64,000 bases of DNA from Planctomyces sp. SH-PL14 (GCF_001610835.1 NZ_CP011270.1:3180001-3244000), one strand, 5' to 3'. Numbered from the stretch's first letter, positions 44,548-53,153 are shown. Notes: generated from the sequence alone by a model not told the origin. A program made the numbers and translations.

Positions 44548-45327
44548 GTGTTCCCCGAACTCGTCTCCCTCTGTGAAGAATCCGCCCGGCTCGGCGGCCG
44601 CATCCTCCAACAGTGGCGGTCCCGCTTCACCGCCCGCGAAAAAAGCCCCGCCAACCTCGTCACCGAAGCCGACCTCGCCTCCCAGCAGGCCATCTTCGAA
44701 CTGATCGAACGCCGTATCCCCGGCTGCCGCTTCCTCGGCGAAGAAGGGCTCTTCATCAACGACCGCCCCTCCTCCATCCGCTGGGTCATCGACCCCCTCG
44801 ACGGCACCTCCAACTACGTCCACGGATTCCCCTACTACGCCGTCTCCATCGGCGTGGAAAAAGAGGGAAAGCTGGTCGCCGGGGCGATCTACGACCCGAC
44901 CCGCGACGAGATGTTCACTGCCCACCGCGGCTCCGGCGCGCTGCTCAACGGCAAGCGGATCCGGGTCTCGCCGACGACCGAAGTCTCGCAGGCCATGTGC
45001 ATGGCGAGCCTCCCCGTCAAAGCCGACCGGTACGACGAAGCGGTCGAACGTTTCCTCCGAGCCCTCGACGTCGCCCAATCCGTCCAGCGGACCGGCTCGG
45101 CCGCACTGAACCTCTGCTGCGTCGCCTCCGGCCGCGTCGAAGCCTTCTGGTCGACCAGCCTCAAGCCTTGGGACATGGCCGCCGGCGTCCTCCTCGTCGA
45201 AGAGGCGGGGGGAAAAGTGACCTGCGTCGACGACAGCCCGTTCGTGCTCGACGAGCCCGACATCCTGGCGACGAACGGCACCGCGCTGCACGCGCAAACG
45301 GTCGAGATGCTCAAAAGAAAAAGCTGA
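44548..45327 (+). CDS. inositol monophosphatase family protein
   Basis: 259 residues with a GTG start. The two metal motifs are FLGEEGLFI (Glu pair) and WVIDPLDGTSNYVH (the D-P-L-D-G-T signature); the C-terminal motif is KPWDMAAGVLLVEEAGG. Members remove phosphate from inositol-1-phosphate, fructose-1,6-bisphosphate, histidinol phosphate or PAP. Nothing in the sequence decides which; the ITDPVDG-like form with EEG is common in SuhB-type enzymes. The stop codon is part of the stem of a terminator-like hairpin. Confidence 0.93.
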   Translation: MFPELVSLCEESARLGGRILQQWRSRFTAREKSPANLVTEADLASQQAIFELIERRIPGCRFLGEEGLFINDRPSSIRWVIDPLDGTSNYVHGFPYYAVSIGVEKEGKLVAGAIYDPTRDEMFTAHRGSGALLNGKRIRVSPTTEVSQAMCMASLPVKADRYDEAVERFLRALDVAQSVQRTGSAALNLCCVASGRVEAFWSTSLKPWDMAAGVLLVEEAGGKVTCVDDSPFVLDEPDILATNGTALHAQTVEMLKRKS

Positions 45328-45350
45328 AGGAGTTTCCTCCTTCAGCTTTG
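45321..45350. terminator. bidirectional terminator-like hairpin
   Basis: Stem AAGCTGAAGGAG / CTCCTTCAGCTT, loop TTTC, with A-rich and TTTG edges. It includes the IMPase stop codon and separates it from the convergent ATPase gene. Confidence 0.75.
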
Positions 45351-45368
45351 AGTGGTTCGCTACCCGGC

Positions 45369-46874
45369 TCAGCCAGTCCCGAGCTTTCGGTCGTATGCGT
45401 CGAGGTCGCGCATGAAGAGCGACAGCGATGAGTGCAGCGTCTCCGGCTTGATCTTCCAGACCGGCTGGTCTTCCGTGTACTTGCCGCAGTGATCGACCAG
45501 CAGGCGGTACAGGAACTTGAACTGGTGCCGCGGGGCGCGGAGGCGTTCGAAGATTCCGATCAGCTCGCCATCGCTGATCGCCGGGTCGAACAGGTCGCGG
45601 ATCCCCGCCTTGGTCCCCTGGCCGGTCTTGGAGCAGGCCTTGATCCGGTCGTTGGCGATGTCATAGAGCGCCTGGCCCGACCAGTTCAGCGAGGGGATGA
45701 GGTTCTGCTTGTCTAGCCGGGACCGCTCGTAAAACTCCCGCTCCTGGCGGTTGAGGAACGTGCTGACCGCTGCCGGCAGGAGGAGCTTGAAAGCGAAGCC
45801 GGGGTGTTTGAGGAACTTGTTGTCGAACAGCGGCCAGATGAGGTCCCGCATCCGCTCCGGAGCGCCGTTGATCAGGTGCGGTTCGTCAACCCGGTCGACG
45901 ATGACGCTGATGCTGGAGAAGCCGAGCGACTGGAGGACATTCTGCAGCTTGAGGATCAGCTCGTAGCGGTCGTCGCTGCGGGCCTTGCTGGGCATCGGCT
46001 GGCCCAGGTACTCCGAGAGGTTGAACGTCGCCAGGAGCTTGCGGAGGGTTCCGACGGAGTGTTCGACGATCCGGACCTGGCGGCTGATCCGCCATGCCTG
46101 CCAGAAGAGCCGGAGCTGGTGCCAGACGAACGGGAACCACGCGGCGACGGCGATGAGCCACAGCCACTTGTAGGCCGACATCCCGGTCCAGCCCCCACCC
46201 ATCTTGTAGGTCACGAAGAAGATGCCGGCGGTCACGGCGACTCCCATGAGCATGGAGAGGTAGCGGCCGTAGCTGGCGTAGCGGAGCTTGGAGCGGAGCT
46301 GGTCGAAGCGGACCTTGGCCGCCAGGTCGCGGTCGTTGTCGTAGACCGCGGCCAGGAGGAGGATGTCCCGCTTCTGCGTCCGGGAGAGACCCTGGAGCGC
46401 CTCCATCGAGATCGAGTGGGAGTCGTCCTTGAGGTCCTTGCCGTTGTTCCGGATGGCGGTCGAGAGCCGGGTCACGATCAGCGACAGGATGGCGTCCATG
46501 TGGTCCCACAGGCGCCAGTTCTGGAGGGCCTTCTCGGGCTTCTTCTGCCAGCTGCTGAGCTTCTCCCGGAACATGTCCAGGAACGGGTTGAAGTCGTCGT
46601 ACTCGACGATGAAGACGCGGGACTTGGGGGTGGCCTTGTTGTGTTCGCGGATCTCGTTGACGAGCTGGATCCGCATGGCGGTCTTGCCGCTCCCCTGCTC
46701 ACCGAAGACGACGGCGGTCGAGGGGGTGGCCGGGCTGCCGAGGACCTTGTCCCATGCGGCGTGGCGGGTGTTCTTGAGGAGGTATTCCTGGAAGATGCGG
46801 TCGGACTGGGCGTCTTCCTGGGAGAACGGGTTCTCGTTGATTCCGTAGTGGTCGAGAAACTGGTTGACCTTCAT
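45369..46874 (-). CDS. KAP-like membrane P-loop ATPase
   Basis: 501 residues. Walker A is VVFGEQGSGKTAM (58-65 core) and Walker B is SISVIVDRVDE (about 321-331). Two membrane helices (about 205-223, LSMLMGVAVTAGIFFVTYKM, and about 235-257, WLWLIAVAAWFPFVWHQ) lie between them, the layout of KAP NTPases. N-terminal FLDHYGINENPFSQEDAQSD resembles ORC/ExeA-type ATPase openings. AGGAA precedes the ATG. KAP proteins are linked to membrane complexes and sometimes defence; no partner is adjacent here. The KAP assignment is an inference from layout and needs a profile search. Confidence 0.7.
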   Translation of the reverse strand: MKVNQFLDHYGINENPFSQEDAQSDRIFQEYLLKNTRHAAWDKVLGSPATPSTAVVFGEQGSGKTAMRIQLVNEIREHNKATPKSRVFIVEYDDFNPFLDMFREKLSSWQKKPEKALQNWRLWDHMDAILSLIVTRLSTAIRNNGKDLKDDSHSISMEALQGLSRTQKRDILLLAAVYDNDRDLAAKVRFDQLRSKLRYASYGRYLSMLMGVAVTAGIFFVTYKMGGGWTGMSAYKWLWLIAVAAWFPFVWHQLRLFWQAWRISRQVRIVEHSVGTLRKLLATFNLSEYLGQPMPSKARSDDRYELILKLQNVLQSLGFSSISVIVDRVDEPHLINGAPERMRDLIWPLFDNKFLKHPGFAFKLLLPAAVSTFLNRQEREFYERSRLDKQNLIPSLNWSGQALYDIANDRIKACSKTGQGTKAGIRDLFDPAISDGELIGIFERLRAPRHQFKFLYRLLVDHCGKYTEDQPVWKIKPETLHSSLSLFMRDLDAYDRKLGTG

Positions 46875-47227
46875 CGTGGTTCCTGGAGCGGAATGGAGCC
46901 GGCAGGGGCTCCGCCTCATGAGTCGTTCGCCGGCAGGCGACGGGCAGGGGTGGCGGGCGGGCGGCGGCCGCGTTCGCGGAATTCCTCAAGTTCCCCAGTT
47001 TATAGGGGCCGGCGGGTGGCTGCCGCCACTACGTCCCTGCGTTACACAATCTTTTCATCTTCGATCCGGTCAGGAAACGGCCCTGGAGAAGCGAGGTCGG
47101 AACGCAACTCCTGGTGGTGTAGCGAGCTGCATCGGCGGCCGGCGGCGGACGACGGGCCTCGACGGAAGTTGTCTCCTCGCTGGGAGGTGCGTTCGTCGGA
47201 TGGTCGTCCGGCATGGTGCGTCCTTAG
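46875..47227. other. intergenic region before family A copy 13
   Basis: 353 bases upstream of the ATPase gene. It probably holds the ATPase promoter. Only one weak reading frame (see 47029-47214) was found. Confidence 0.4.
47029..47214 (-). CDS. possible small protein (61 aa), weak
   Basis: A 61-codon frame starting MPDDHPTNAPPSEETT with AAGGA eight bases before the ATG. The first half is acidic and Pro-rich, the second half basic (SKMKRLCNAGT). Third-position GC is high only in the first half. No domain is recognised. It may be chance. Confidence 0.25.
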   Translation of the reverse strand: MPDDHPTNAPPSEETTSVEARRPPPAADAARYTTRSCVPTSLLQGRFLTGSKMKRLCNAGT

Positions 47228-47570
47228 CCGGGTCCAGGGGCACCCTGGTGGGGGATGCAAGGGGGCCTGTGTTGTTTTCTTGGCCCCTTTGCCCGCCGGA
47301 GGCCGTCTCGTCGGACACCATCGGAAGGAGTATGCGTCCAAGCGCGGACAACGTGTCGTATGCCCCCTCACCTAAGACGCGGGGAGTGCAAAGCGAGCGG
47401 TGTGGTTTGAGGGAGTCCTCAACGCCGGTACCACAAAGGGGACATTCGTTGTGTCCCACGGTTCCTCATCGAAGCGCCTCCGGCGGCAAGGGGTTGCCCC
47501 CTTGACCCCGGCTGCCGTCGCACCTTGGGTTTGAGCTATGCGAGTCGTGCCGGCGAGGAAACGGTTCGAG
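47228..47570 (-). repeat. family A intergenic repeat, copy 13
   Basis: Full copy in minus orientation. It has the GGCCTGTGTTGTTTTCTTGG loop variant. Its inner end lies 79 bases past the stop of the 47650-48378 gene. Confidence 0.9.
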
Positions 47571-47649
47571 CCAGCGGGCAAGACGCCCCGCATCCTTCAA
47601 CGACCATCACTCGGCACATGCACCCCCGATCGGGCCGGGATCACGCACT

Positions 47650-48378
47650 TCACGCCGTCTGGACGAACTGCCGCCCCGCGATCAGCACTCCCTGCCCCGA
47701 AAGTCCGAGAGAACACTCCTGCCGCCCCGATTGCGCTCCGTCGAGTCGGAGAATGGCCGCCCCTTCGGATTCCACGATGTCCCAGCGGCCCGCTTCCCGA
47801 TCGTCGCGGACGCTGCCGAGCGTGAGTCCCCCGCTGCTGATCGAAGTGTGGCCTGAAATCCGGCGCTGGAAGGTGCCGTCGGTCGCGAACGTCAGATCCT
47901 CCTGGATCGACGAGCCGTCGCCGGAGCCGAGTTGCCGGTGGTAGGTGTCTGCCGCGGTGAACCGCCGGCCCCGCAGGCGGGTCTCCCACTGGGTCATCGC
48001 CGGGCTGATGAACGCGATGCAGCAAACGAGCTTGCCGATCTCCTTCCGCAGCTCGGTCTCGGAGAGCTTGGCGTTGTTGAACGGCACCAGCAGGTAGAGC
48101 TTCTGCGTATGCGGGTTGCGGATCGCTCCCAGGAAGGGCATCGCCGGATCACGGCGGTTGAGGAACGTGGCCCCCTTGTCCCCGACCGGTCCGAACGCCG
48201 CCATAAGGGCGTACTGGTCCTCAAGGTCGCCGTTCGGGTCGTCCCCTTTCTGCGGCGGAGTGATCCCGACGCCGAATCGGCCGTGGAGCGGCCCGTAGAG
48301 CCGCAGGCCGGCGTGCGACGCGAGGCCGCAGTCGTCCGGGCAATCGATCAGCATCCCGAAGTCGCGTAGATACAGCAC
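47650..48378 (-). CDS. hypothetical protein (242 aa)
   Basis: Start chosen at a GTG with GGGAGGA six bases upstream (VLYLRDFGMLIDCPDDCGLA); frames with earlier starts run through a hairpin repeat. The N-terminal half has DFGMLIDCPDDCGLASHAGL and LVPFNNAKLSETELRKEIGK. The C-terminal half (about 140-240) is beta-rich with DGTFQRRISGHTSISSGGLT and RWDIVESEGAAILRLDG, reminiscent of lipocalin-like or META domains. No signal peptide or membrane helix is present. No family is recognised. It lies behind parB on the same strand, separated by two hairpins. Confidence 0.65.
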   Translation of the reverse strand: MLYLRDFGMLIDCPDDCGLASHAGLRLYGPLHGRFGVGITPPQKGDDPNGDLEDQYALMAAFGPVGDKGATFLNRRDPAMPFLGAIRNPHTQKLYLLVPFNNAKLSETELRKEIGKLVCCIAFISPAMTQWETRLRGRRFTAADTYHRQLGSGDGSSIQEDLTFATDGTFQRRISGHTSISSGGLTLGSVRDDREAGRWDIVESEGAAILRLDGAQSGRQECSLGLSGQGVLIAGRQFVQTA

Positions 48379-48433
48379 GGCGATCCTCCCGTTCGATCGC
48401 CAGCATACCGCCGGGAGCCGGTCCCGTCTTTCA

Positions 48434-48557
48434 CAAACCGCCGGGAGCGGTTTGAGGTCAGCAAACGAAACCAGCCCGAGGCACAAGCGAGAGAGGAGTG
48501 ACAGCATCTCTCGCCGGCGCGTCGGGCTGGTGTGGGACGTGCCCGGTGACGGGCACG
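48434..48557 (-). terminator. hairpin cluster downstream of parB (probable terminator)
   Basis: Three stems in 124 bases: CGTGCCCG/CGGGCACG (48538-48557); a large hairpin (48470-48531) with outer stem ACCAGCCCGA/TCGGGCTGGT and inner stem GCGAGAGA/TCTCTCGC; and CAAACCG/CGGTTTG (48434-48454). On the minus strand the large hairpin is followed by TTTCGTTTG. The ACCAGCCCGA...TCGGGCTGGT type is seen again and again in planctomycete genomes, from memory. Confidence 0.65.
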
Positions 48558-48571
48558 CGGTTCGGATTCGC

Positions 48572-49663
48572 TCAGGCCGCGTTGCGGCGGACGGTCCGCA
48601 GGACGCGTTCAAAGTCGTCGTTCGATTCGAACGGAATGACGATCGTTCCCGACGTCGCCGACTTGAGCTTGATCTGGACCTTCACGCCGAGCATTTCGCA
48701 TAGCTGCGTTTCGACGGAGTCGATGTGCGGCGTGCGGTGCGTTTCCTGGTGTTCCGCCATCGAGATCGTGGCGGGCTGGGCCGGCGCGGCGGCTTCTTCG
48801 TGCGTGTCGTGAACCTGCGGAGCAGCTTCCGGCGCGGCGGCGACCGGAGCCGGTGCAGAGTGCTCGGTGGCGGCAGCGGTCGGCTCGGAGGCCGGCTGCT
48901 CGGCAACGGGCGCGGCGGCGGCGGCGGCCACCGGGGCCGGCGCGGGTTGCTCGACCGGTTGCGGCTTGGTGATCGCCCGGGCGGCGGCTTCCGCGTTGCG
49001 GACGCTCATGCTCTCCGCCTGGATCCGGCCGCACAGGGCGAGCTGATCGGCAGTCTCGAGCGAGAGCAGGGCGCGGGCGTGGCCGGCGGTGATTTTGCCG
49101 GTCCGCAGGGCGAGCTTGCAGGGCTCTTCGAGGTCGAGGAGGCGGAGCATGTTGCTCACGGCCGAGCGGCTCATGCTGAGCTGCTTGGCGAGTTCCTCGA
49201 CGGTGCATTCGAAGTGGGCGATGTACTGGCGGAAGGCTTCCGCCTTTTCGAGGTCGTGCAGGTCGCGGCGCTTGAGGTTTTCTTCGAGGGCGAACTCGAA
49301 GGCGGTCTTGTCGATGACGTCAACGACGCGGCACGGGATGTTGGTCAGGCCGGCCTTCTGGGCGGCGAGCCAGCGGCGTTCGCCGGCGATGAGTTGAAAG
49401 CCGCCGTCGACGGAGCGGACGAGGATCGGCTGCAGGATGCCGTGTTCCTTGACGCTCGCGGCGAGTTCCTGGAGGGCTTCGGCGTCGAAGTCCTTGCGAG
49501 GCTGAAATGGATTACGGCCGATGTGAGCGACCGGCACATTCCGCAGTTCGGAGTCGTCCTGGACGGTCGTCTCGGAATGAGCGGGGGCGCCTCCCCCCAG
49601 GAGAGCGGACAGACCGCGTCCCAGGCGCCGCCGTGGATTTTCAAGAGTCTCGTGATCTGCCAT
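48572..49663 (-). CDS. parB: ParB/RepB/Spo0J-type chromosome partition protein
   Basis: 363 residues. The start motif RRRLGRGLSALLGG (12-25) is typical of ParB N-termini and binds ParA. The CTPase/box region has PRKDFDAEALQELAASVKEH and LIAGERRWLAAQKAG (GERR 94-97), and the helix-turn-helix is ECTVEELAKQLSMSRSAVSN (152-171). A long Ala/Pro/Glu-rich linker (about 220-315) precedes the C-terminal dimer domain VKVQIKLKSATSGTIVIPFE. ParB binds parS and spreads to load SMC. parA is not adjacent, and no parS (TGTTTCACGTGAAACA) was seen in the window. Confidence 0.95.
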   Translation of the reverse strand: MADHETLENPRRRLGRGLSALLGGGAPAHSETTVQDDSELRNVPVAHIGRNPFQPRKDFDAEALQELAASVKEHGILQPILVRSVDGGFQLIAGERRWLAAQKAGLTNIPCRVVDVIDKTAFEFALEENLKRRDLHDLEKAEAFRQYIAHFECTVEELAKQLSMSRSAVSNMLRLLDLEEPCKLALRTGKITAGHARALLSLETADQLALCGRIQAESMSVRNAEAAARAITKPQPVEQPAPAPVAAAAAAPVAEQPASEPTAAATEHSAPAPVAAAPEAAPQVHDTHEEAAAPAQPATISMAEHQETHRTPHIDSVETQLCEMLGVKVQIKLKSATSGTIVIPFESNDDFERVLRTVRRNAA

Positions 49664-49913
49664 GTCCCATCCCCCTGCGTAGCCACTCGTGTGGCAGACT
49701 CTTCCGGACCGGTTGAACCGCGGGGCCCGTTTGGCGTCCTCCCGTGTGGTGCGGGGTGGGGACGGGGCGGCGGTTCCGGTTGTACCGAATTCTCTCCTCT
49801 TTTCTCGGCTAACGGGCGTAGGGACATGAGTGGAGATGCGGAAGGTTTTGGTGGTGCGGGTCGGGCGAGAGGGTGAAGTTGGGCGCCCCGCGCAAAGTTG
49901 ACGGGCCCCAGAA

Positions 49914-50242
49914 CCGGGGTCCAGGGGCCCGGCCCCTGGTGGGGAGTGCAGAGGGGCAACGCCCCTTTGCCCGCCGGAGGCCTGGCCGTCGAGAGACGTC
50001 TGAAGGAGGGCGTGTCCAGACGCAGACAACGTGCCGGATGCCCCTCACCTAAGCCCCGGGGAGTGCAAAGCGAGCGGTGTAGGTTGGGGGAGTCCTCAAC
50101 GCTGGGACCACAAAACGGACGTCCGTTGTGTCCCACGGTTCCTCATAGAAGTGCCTCCGGCGGCAAGGGGGTGAGACCCCCTTGACCCCAGGCTGCCGTC
50201 GCACGTTGGGTTTGAGCGAGCAACGCTGTGCCGGCCAAGACC
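49914..50242 (-). repeat. family A intergenic repeat, copy 14
   Basis: Full copy in minus orientation. Its inner end touches the stop of the 50244 gene (1-base gap). The central palindrome is the perfect form CACAACGGACGTCCGTTTTGTG; the second hairpin is damaged (GTGTCCAGACGCAGACAAC). Confidence 0.9.
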
Positions 50243-50243
50243 T

Positions 50244-50906
50244 CTACAGGCCGGCCGCCGTTGGGATCGACGACAGAATCCACCGCCCGATCTCCGCCGC
50301 CAGCTCCGCCTTCGACACCGGAGTCACATGCTGGACCGACATCCCCAGCCGCTCCAGATGAGCCAGCCACGCAGGGTCCTCAGACGAGATGCTCGCATGG
50401 AACGCCGGCTTCCCCGGCAAAGCCCGCCAGTCCGTCAACGACTGGTCCGCCCAGGGACCGGCCGGATCAATCGCCAGGATCCCCGCAAACTGATGCGGGT
50501 GAATACAGACCAGATCCGCCGCCATCGCCGCCCCGTCCTCCCGCCCCGCCAGGAAGATCCGCTCGGGATGAATCGAAAGGATGTCCTGGACCTCGGCGAG
50601 CGACTTCTCGACGTAGTCCATCGCCTCCCAGACATTGTCGGGACGCGTCCGCCAGGTCCCCAGCGGCTGGTCCTCCGACTCCCCTACCAGCGGAGGCTGC
50701 AGGGAAATCACGACGACATTGCGGTCGGAAACCCGCGGAAACCAGTCCCGAGCCTCCTGCCCGTCCCCGCTCGAACTCTCCAGCCACACGACGACCGGAT
50801 AGGAATACGACGGCGTATAGCTCGACGGGACGAACACAGAGGTTCCGATCCCCTCGATCCAGGCGGCCGAACGGTCTTCCGGATTGGATTGGCGCATAGT
50901 GGGCAT
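50244..50906 (-). CDS. degenerate alpha/beta hydrolase-like protein
   Basis: 220 residues of the esterase/phospholipase type: VFVPSSYTPSYSYPVVVWLE at the opening, NVWEAMDYVEKSLAEVQDIL, RIFLAGREDGAAMAADLVCI and FAGILAIDPAGPWADQSL. Where family members have the GxSxG nucleophile elbow this protein has GREDG (121-125), so the serine is replaced by Glu. The usual acid and His positions are also unclear. It is probably a non-catalytic relative, perhaps a binding protein or a regulator, or an enzyme that has changed chemistry. No signal peptide. Confidence 0.75.
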   Translation of the reverse strand: MPTMRQSNPEDRSAAWIEGIGTSVFVPSSYTPSYSYPVVVWLESSSGDGQEARDWFPRVSDRNVVVISLQPPLVGESEDQPLGTWRTRPDNVWEAMDYVEKSLAEVQDILSIHPERIFLAGREDGAAMAADLVCIHPHQFAGILAIDPAGPWADQSLTDWRALPGKPAFHASISSEDPAWLAHLERLGMSVQHVTPVSKAELAAEIGRWILSSIPTAAGL

Positions 50907-51456
50907 TGCCGATTCGCCTCACAGTTCAGGACTCTCCTGACCTGCCCGCGGACCATCTCAGACCGCGCTCCACAGCGCGTTGAGGCCCCTCCTGGAAGCG
51001 AATCGCGACAACCGGCATATTGTCGCCTAAACGCAAGCAAATTCGAGTCTTGCAAATGGATTCCGTTCAGTCGGCGTCAGATCGCATTGAATCCAAGCCA
51101 TCTGCATCAGGTGCGCCGAACAGCTTAAATTCGCCGTCACTTCCGATTGTGACGATCCCACTGATTACGCGGCTCACCCAATCCTCAAAGTCGATTCATC
51201 CGGAATAATCGGCAACAAACCAATCGTTCTCCGGCCCCCACAATTTGACTTCCGATCAACCGCCCTGCCGGACGGCGGTCCGAGACGCGCGGCGGGTCGT
51301 CGCTCGACACTCTCCCGCCCCCGGATCAGAATGCCCGTTCTGACATTCGCCGGAGTCGGACCCGCGGCGCCCCGGTTTGTTCCAAGCCGCCCGCCCCGCC
51401 CCCCGCTCTCCCGGCGTCCCCAGCTCCCTACCTCCCGCCCAACGAGACCGACTTCC
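50907..51456. other. intergenic region, no gene seen
   Basis: 550 bases between divergent starts. The part 51000-51250 is clearly less GC-rich than its surroundings. A 62-codon frame in it has no ribosome binding site and ordinary composition, so it is not called. Confidence 0.45.
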
Positions 51457-52677
51457 ATGGCGAATGTGCGTTCACTCGCTTCGAATGCCCTGACCGACGG
51501 CGACGGCATCCTCCGTCTCTCCCCGACCTGGGTCCCCCGCTCGTTCCTCCAGCCCGGCCGCCGCCTCAAGCTCCATCCGAACGACTACTACGCTCTCGGA
51601 ACCCACCGCGGCGGCATCGACGAGCGGTGGTTCGCCTCGACGACTGAAGCGGCCAACGACAACCGCAACCACGACGAAGGTCTCAGCTACGTCGTCGCCG
51701 GCGGCGAAAAGTTCCTCCTCCGCGACGCGGTCAGCGAGCTCGGCGCCGAACTCGTCGGCGACCATATCTGGAACACCTATAAGAAGTGGCCGGTCTACTC
51801 GAAGTTCTTCGACAACATGGGGCCGATCCCCCATCACATGCACCAGAACGAGGAGCAGGCCAAGCTCGTCGGGCAGGAAGGGAAGCCGGAGTCGTACTAC
51901 TTCCCGCCGCAGCTCAACAACGTCGGCAACAATTTCCCCTACACGTTCATGGGCCTGGAACCCGGCACGACGAAGGAAGACGTCGTCCGCTGCCTCGACC
52001 GCTGGAACGAAGGGGACAACGGGATCCTCGACCTCTCGAAGGCGTACCGCCTGAAGGTCGGGACTGGCTGGCTCATCCCGCCGTGCGTGCTCCACGCCCC
52101 CGGCTCGCTCCTGACGTACGAGCCGCAGTGGGGCTCGGACGTGTTCGGGATGTACCAGAGCCTCGTCGAAGGCCGCGCGGTTCCGCGGGCCCTGCTGACG
52201 AAGGACTTCCCGACGGAGAAGCACAACGACAACCGCTACCTCGTCGACGCTCTCGACTGGGAGAAGAACGTCGATCCGAACTTCATGGAGAACAACTACC
52301 TGGAGCCGATCGTCTCCGAAGAGGGGGACGGCTGGGCCGACCGCTGGATCGTCTACGGCAAGGTGGACGGCAAGCAGCTCTTCACCTCCAAGGAGCTGAC
52401 CCTCCAGCCCGGAGCGAAGTGCACGATCAAGGACGGCGGCGCTTACGGCTGGATCACGGTCCAGGGGAGCGGCAAGGTCGGGAAGCTGGTCCTCCAGACC
52501 CCGGCGATGATCCGCTTCGGCGAGATGACGATGGACGAAGTCTTCGTCACGGCCAAGGCGGCCGCGGCGGGTGTGACGTTCGAGAACACCGGGACCGAGC
52601 CGCTCGTCGGCCTGCGGTACTTCGGGCCGAATGCGCAGCCCAAGGCTCCGGAAGTCGGCGCTCACCGGAAGAAGTGA
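51457..52677 (+). CDS. cupin, mannose-6-phosphate isomerase-like
   Basis: 406 residues starting MANVRSLASNALTDGDGI. The cupin metal motif is HHMHQNEEQAKLVGQEGKPE (about 126-145), where the His-x-His and Glu take the zinc. GTGWLIPPCVLHAPGSLLTY holds the second conserved His. This is the pattern of the class I phosphomannose isomerase-like cupins seen in planctomycetes. It may interconvert mannose- and fructose-6-phosphate or another sugar phosphate; the usual ManA substrate residues cannot all be matched. It is cytoplasmic, and a terminator follows directly. Confidence 0.75.
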   Translation: MANVRSLASNALTDGDGILRLSPTWVPRSFLQPGRRLKLHPNDYYALGTHRGGIDERWFASTTEAANDNRNHDEGLSYVVAGGEKFLLRDAVSELGAELVGDHIWNTYKKWPVYSKFFDNMGPIPHHMHQNEEQAKLVGQEGKPESYYFPPQLNNVGNNFPYTFMGLEPGTTKEDVVRCLDRWNEGDNGILDLSKAYRLKVGTGWLIPPCVLHAPGSLLTYEPQWGSDVFGMYQSLVEGRAVPRALLTKDFPTEKHNDNRYLVDALDWEKNVDPNFMENNYLEPIVSEEGDGWADRWIVYGKVDGKQLFTSKELTLQPGAKCTIKDGGAYGWITVQGSGKVGKLVLQTPAMIRFGEMTMDEVFVTAKAAAAGVTFENTGTEPLVGLRYFGPNAQPKAPEVGAHRKK

Positions 52678-52702
52678 GCCCGGCGGCAATGTGATGAACC
52701 TC

Positions 52703-52742
52703 GACCGCTCGTCCGTGTCTACGGGCGAGCGGTTTTCTTTTT
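52703..52742 (+). terminator. rho-independent terminator
   Basis: Stem ACCGCTCG / CGAGCGGT with an inner CCG/CGG, followed by TTTTCTTTTT, 26 bases past the cupin stop. Confidence 0.9.
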
Positions 52743-52820
52743 GATTCAGCACGGGTGAGAGGTAGAAGCTCCGGGTTTTGGAACACAGAGGGCACGGAGA
52801 AGAAAGAGTTGGAGGCCGAT

Positions 52821-53153
52821 GTGACACAGCTCACTCCTCAGGAGAAGAAGCGGCTCAGCTACGCCCGGGAGCGACGGAATTCCTATGGTGAGAATTCCAA
52901 GTCGTCGCGGAAGGCGATCCCGCTGCGCAAGCGGATCGTCAATCGTCTGAACCGTCGCGCTGTGGCGATTCCGCTCCGTCAGCCCGCCGAAACCGTGGAG
53001 CAGCTTGAAGTGGTCGACAACGAGGCCAAGGCGAGGCGACGGCACCGCTGGCAGAAGTCGCCTGACATTCCGCTCAGCGAGCACCTGCGGCGTCAGGCCG
53101 CGCGGCAACAGATTCGCAGGCATCGAAAGGCTGGCCGTCGAGCCGTGGATTGA
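52821..53153 (+). CDS. small basic hypothetical protein (110 aa)
   Basis: GTG start with GGAGG five bases upstream; the protein opens VTQLTPQEKKRLSYARERRN. It is very rich in Arg, Lys, Gln and Glu with many RR pairs (KARRRHRWQK, EHLRRQAARQQIRRHRKAGR). It has no cysteine, signal peptide or membrane helix. Such composition suggests nucleic-acid binding. No family is recognised. It lies between the cupin terminator and family A copy 15. Confidence 0.6.
   Translation: MTQLTPQEKKRLSYARERRNSYGENSKSSRKAIPLRKRIVNRLNRRAVAIPLRQPAETVEQLEVVDNEAKARRRHRWQKSPDIPLSEHLRRQAARQQIRRHRKAGRRAVD

Noticed and set aside
48572-49663. A parS site near parB
   Set aside because: No TGTTTCACGTGAAACA or close match was seen anywhere in the window.
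51020-51208. A 62-codon frame in the less GC-rich gap before the cupin gene
   Set aside because: There is no ribosome binding site, the composition is Ser/Pro-rich and ordinary, and it lies where promoters are expected.
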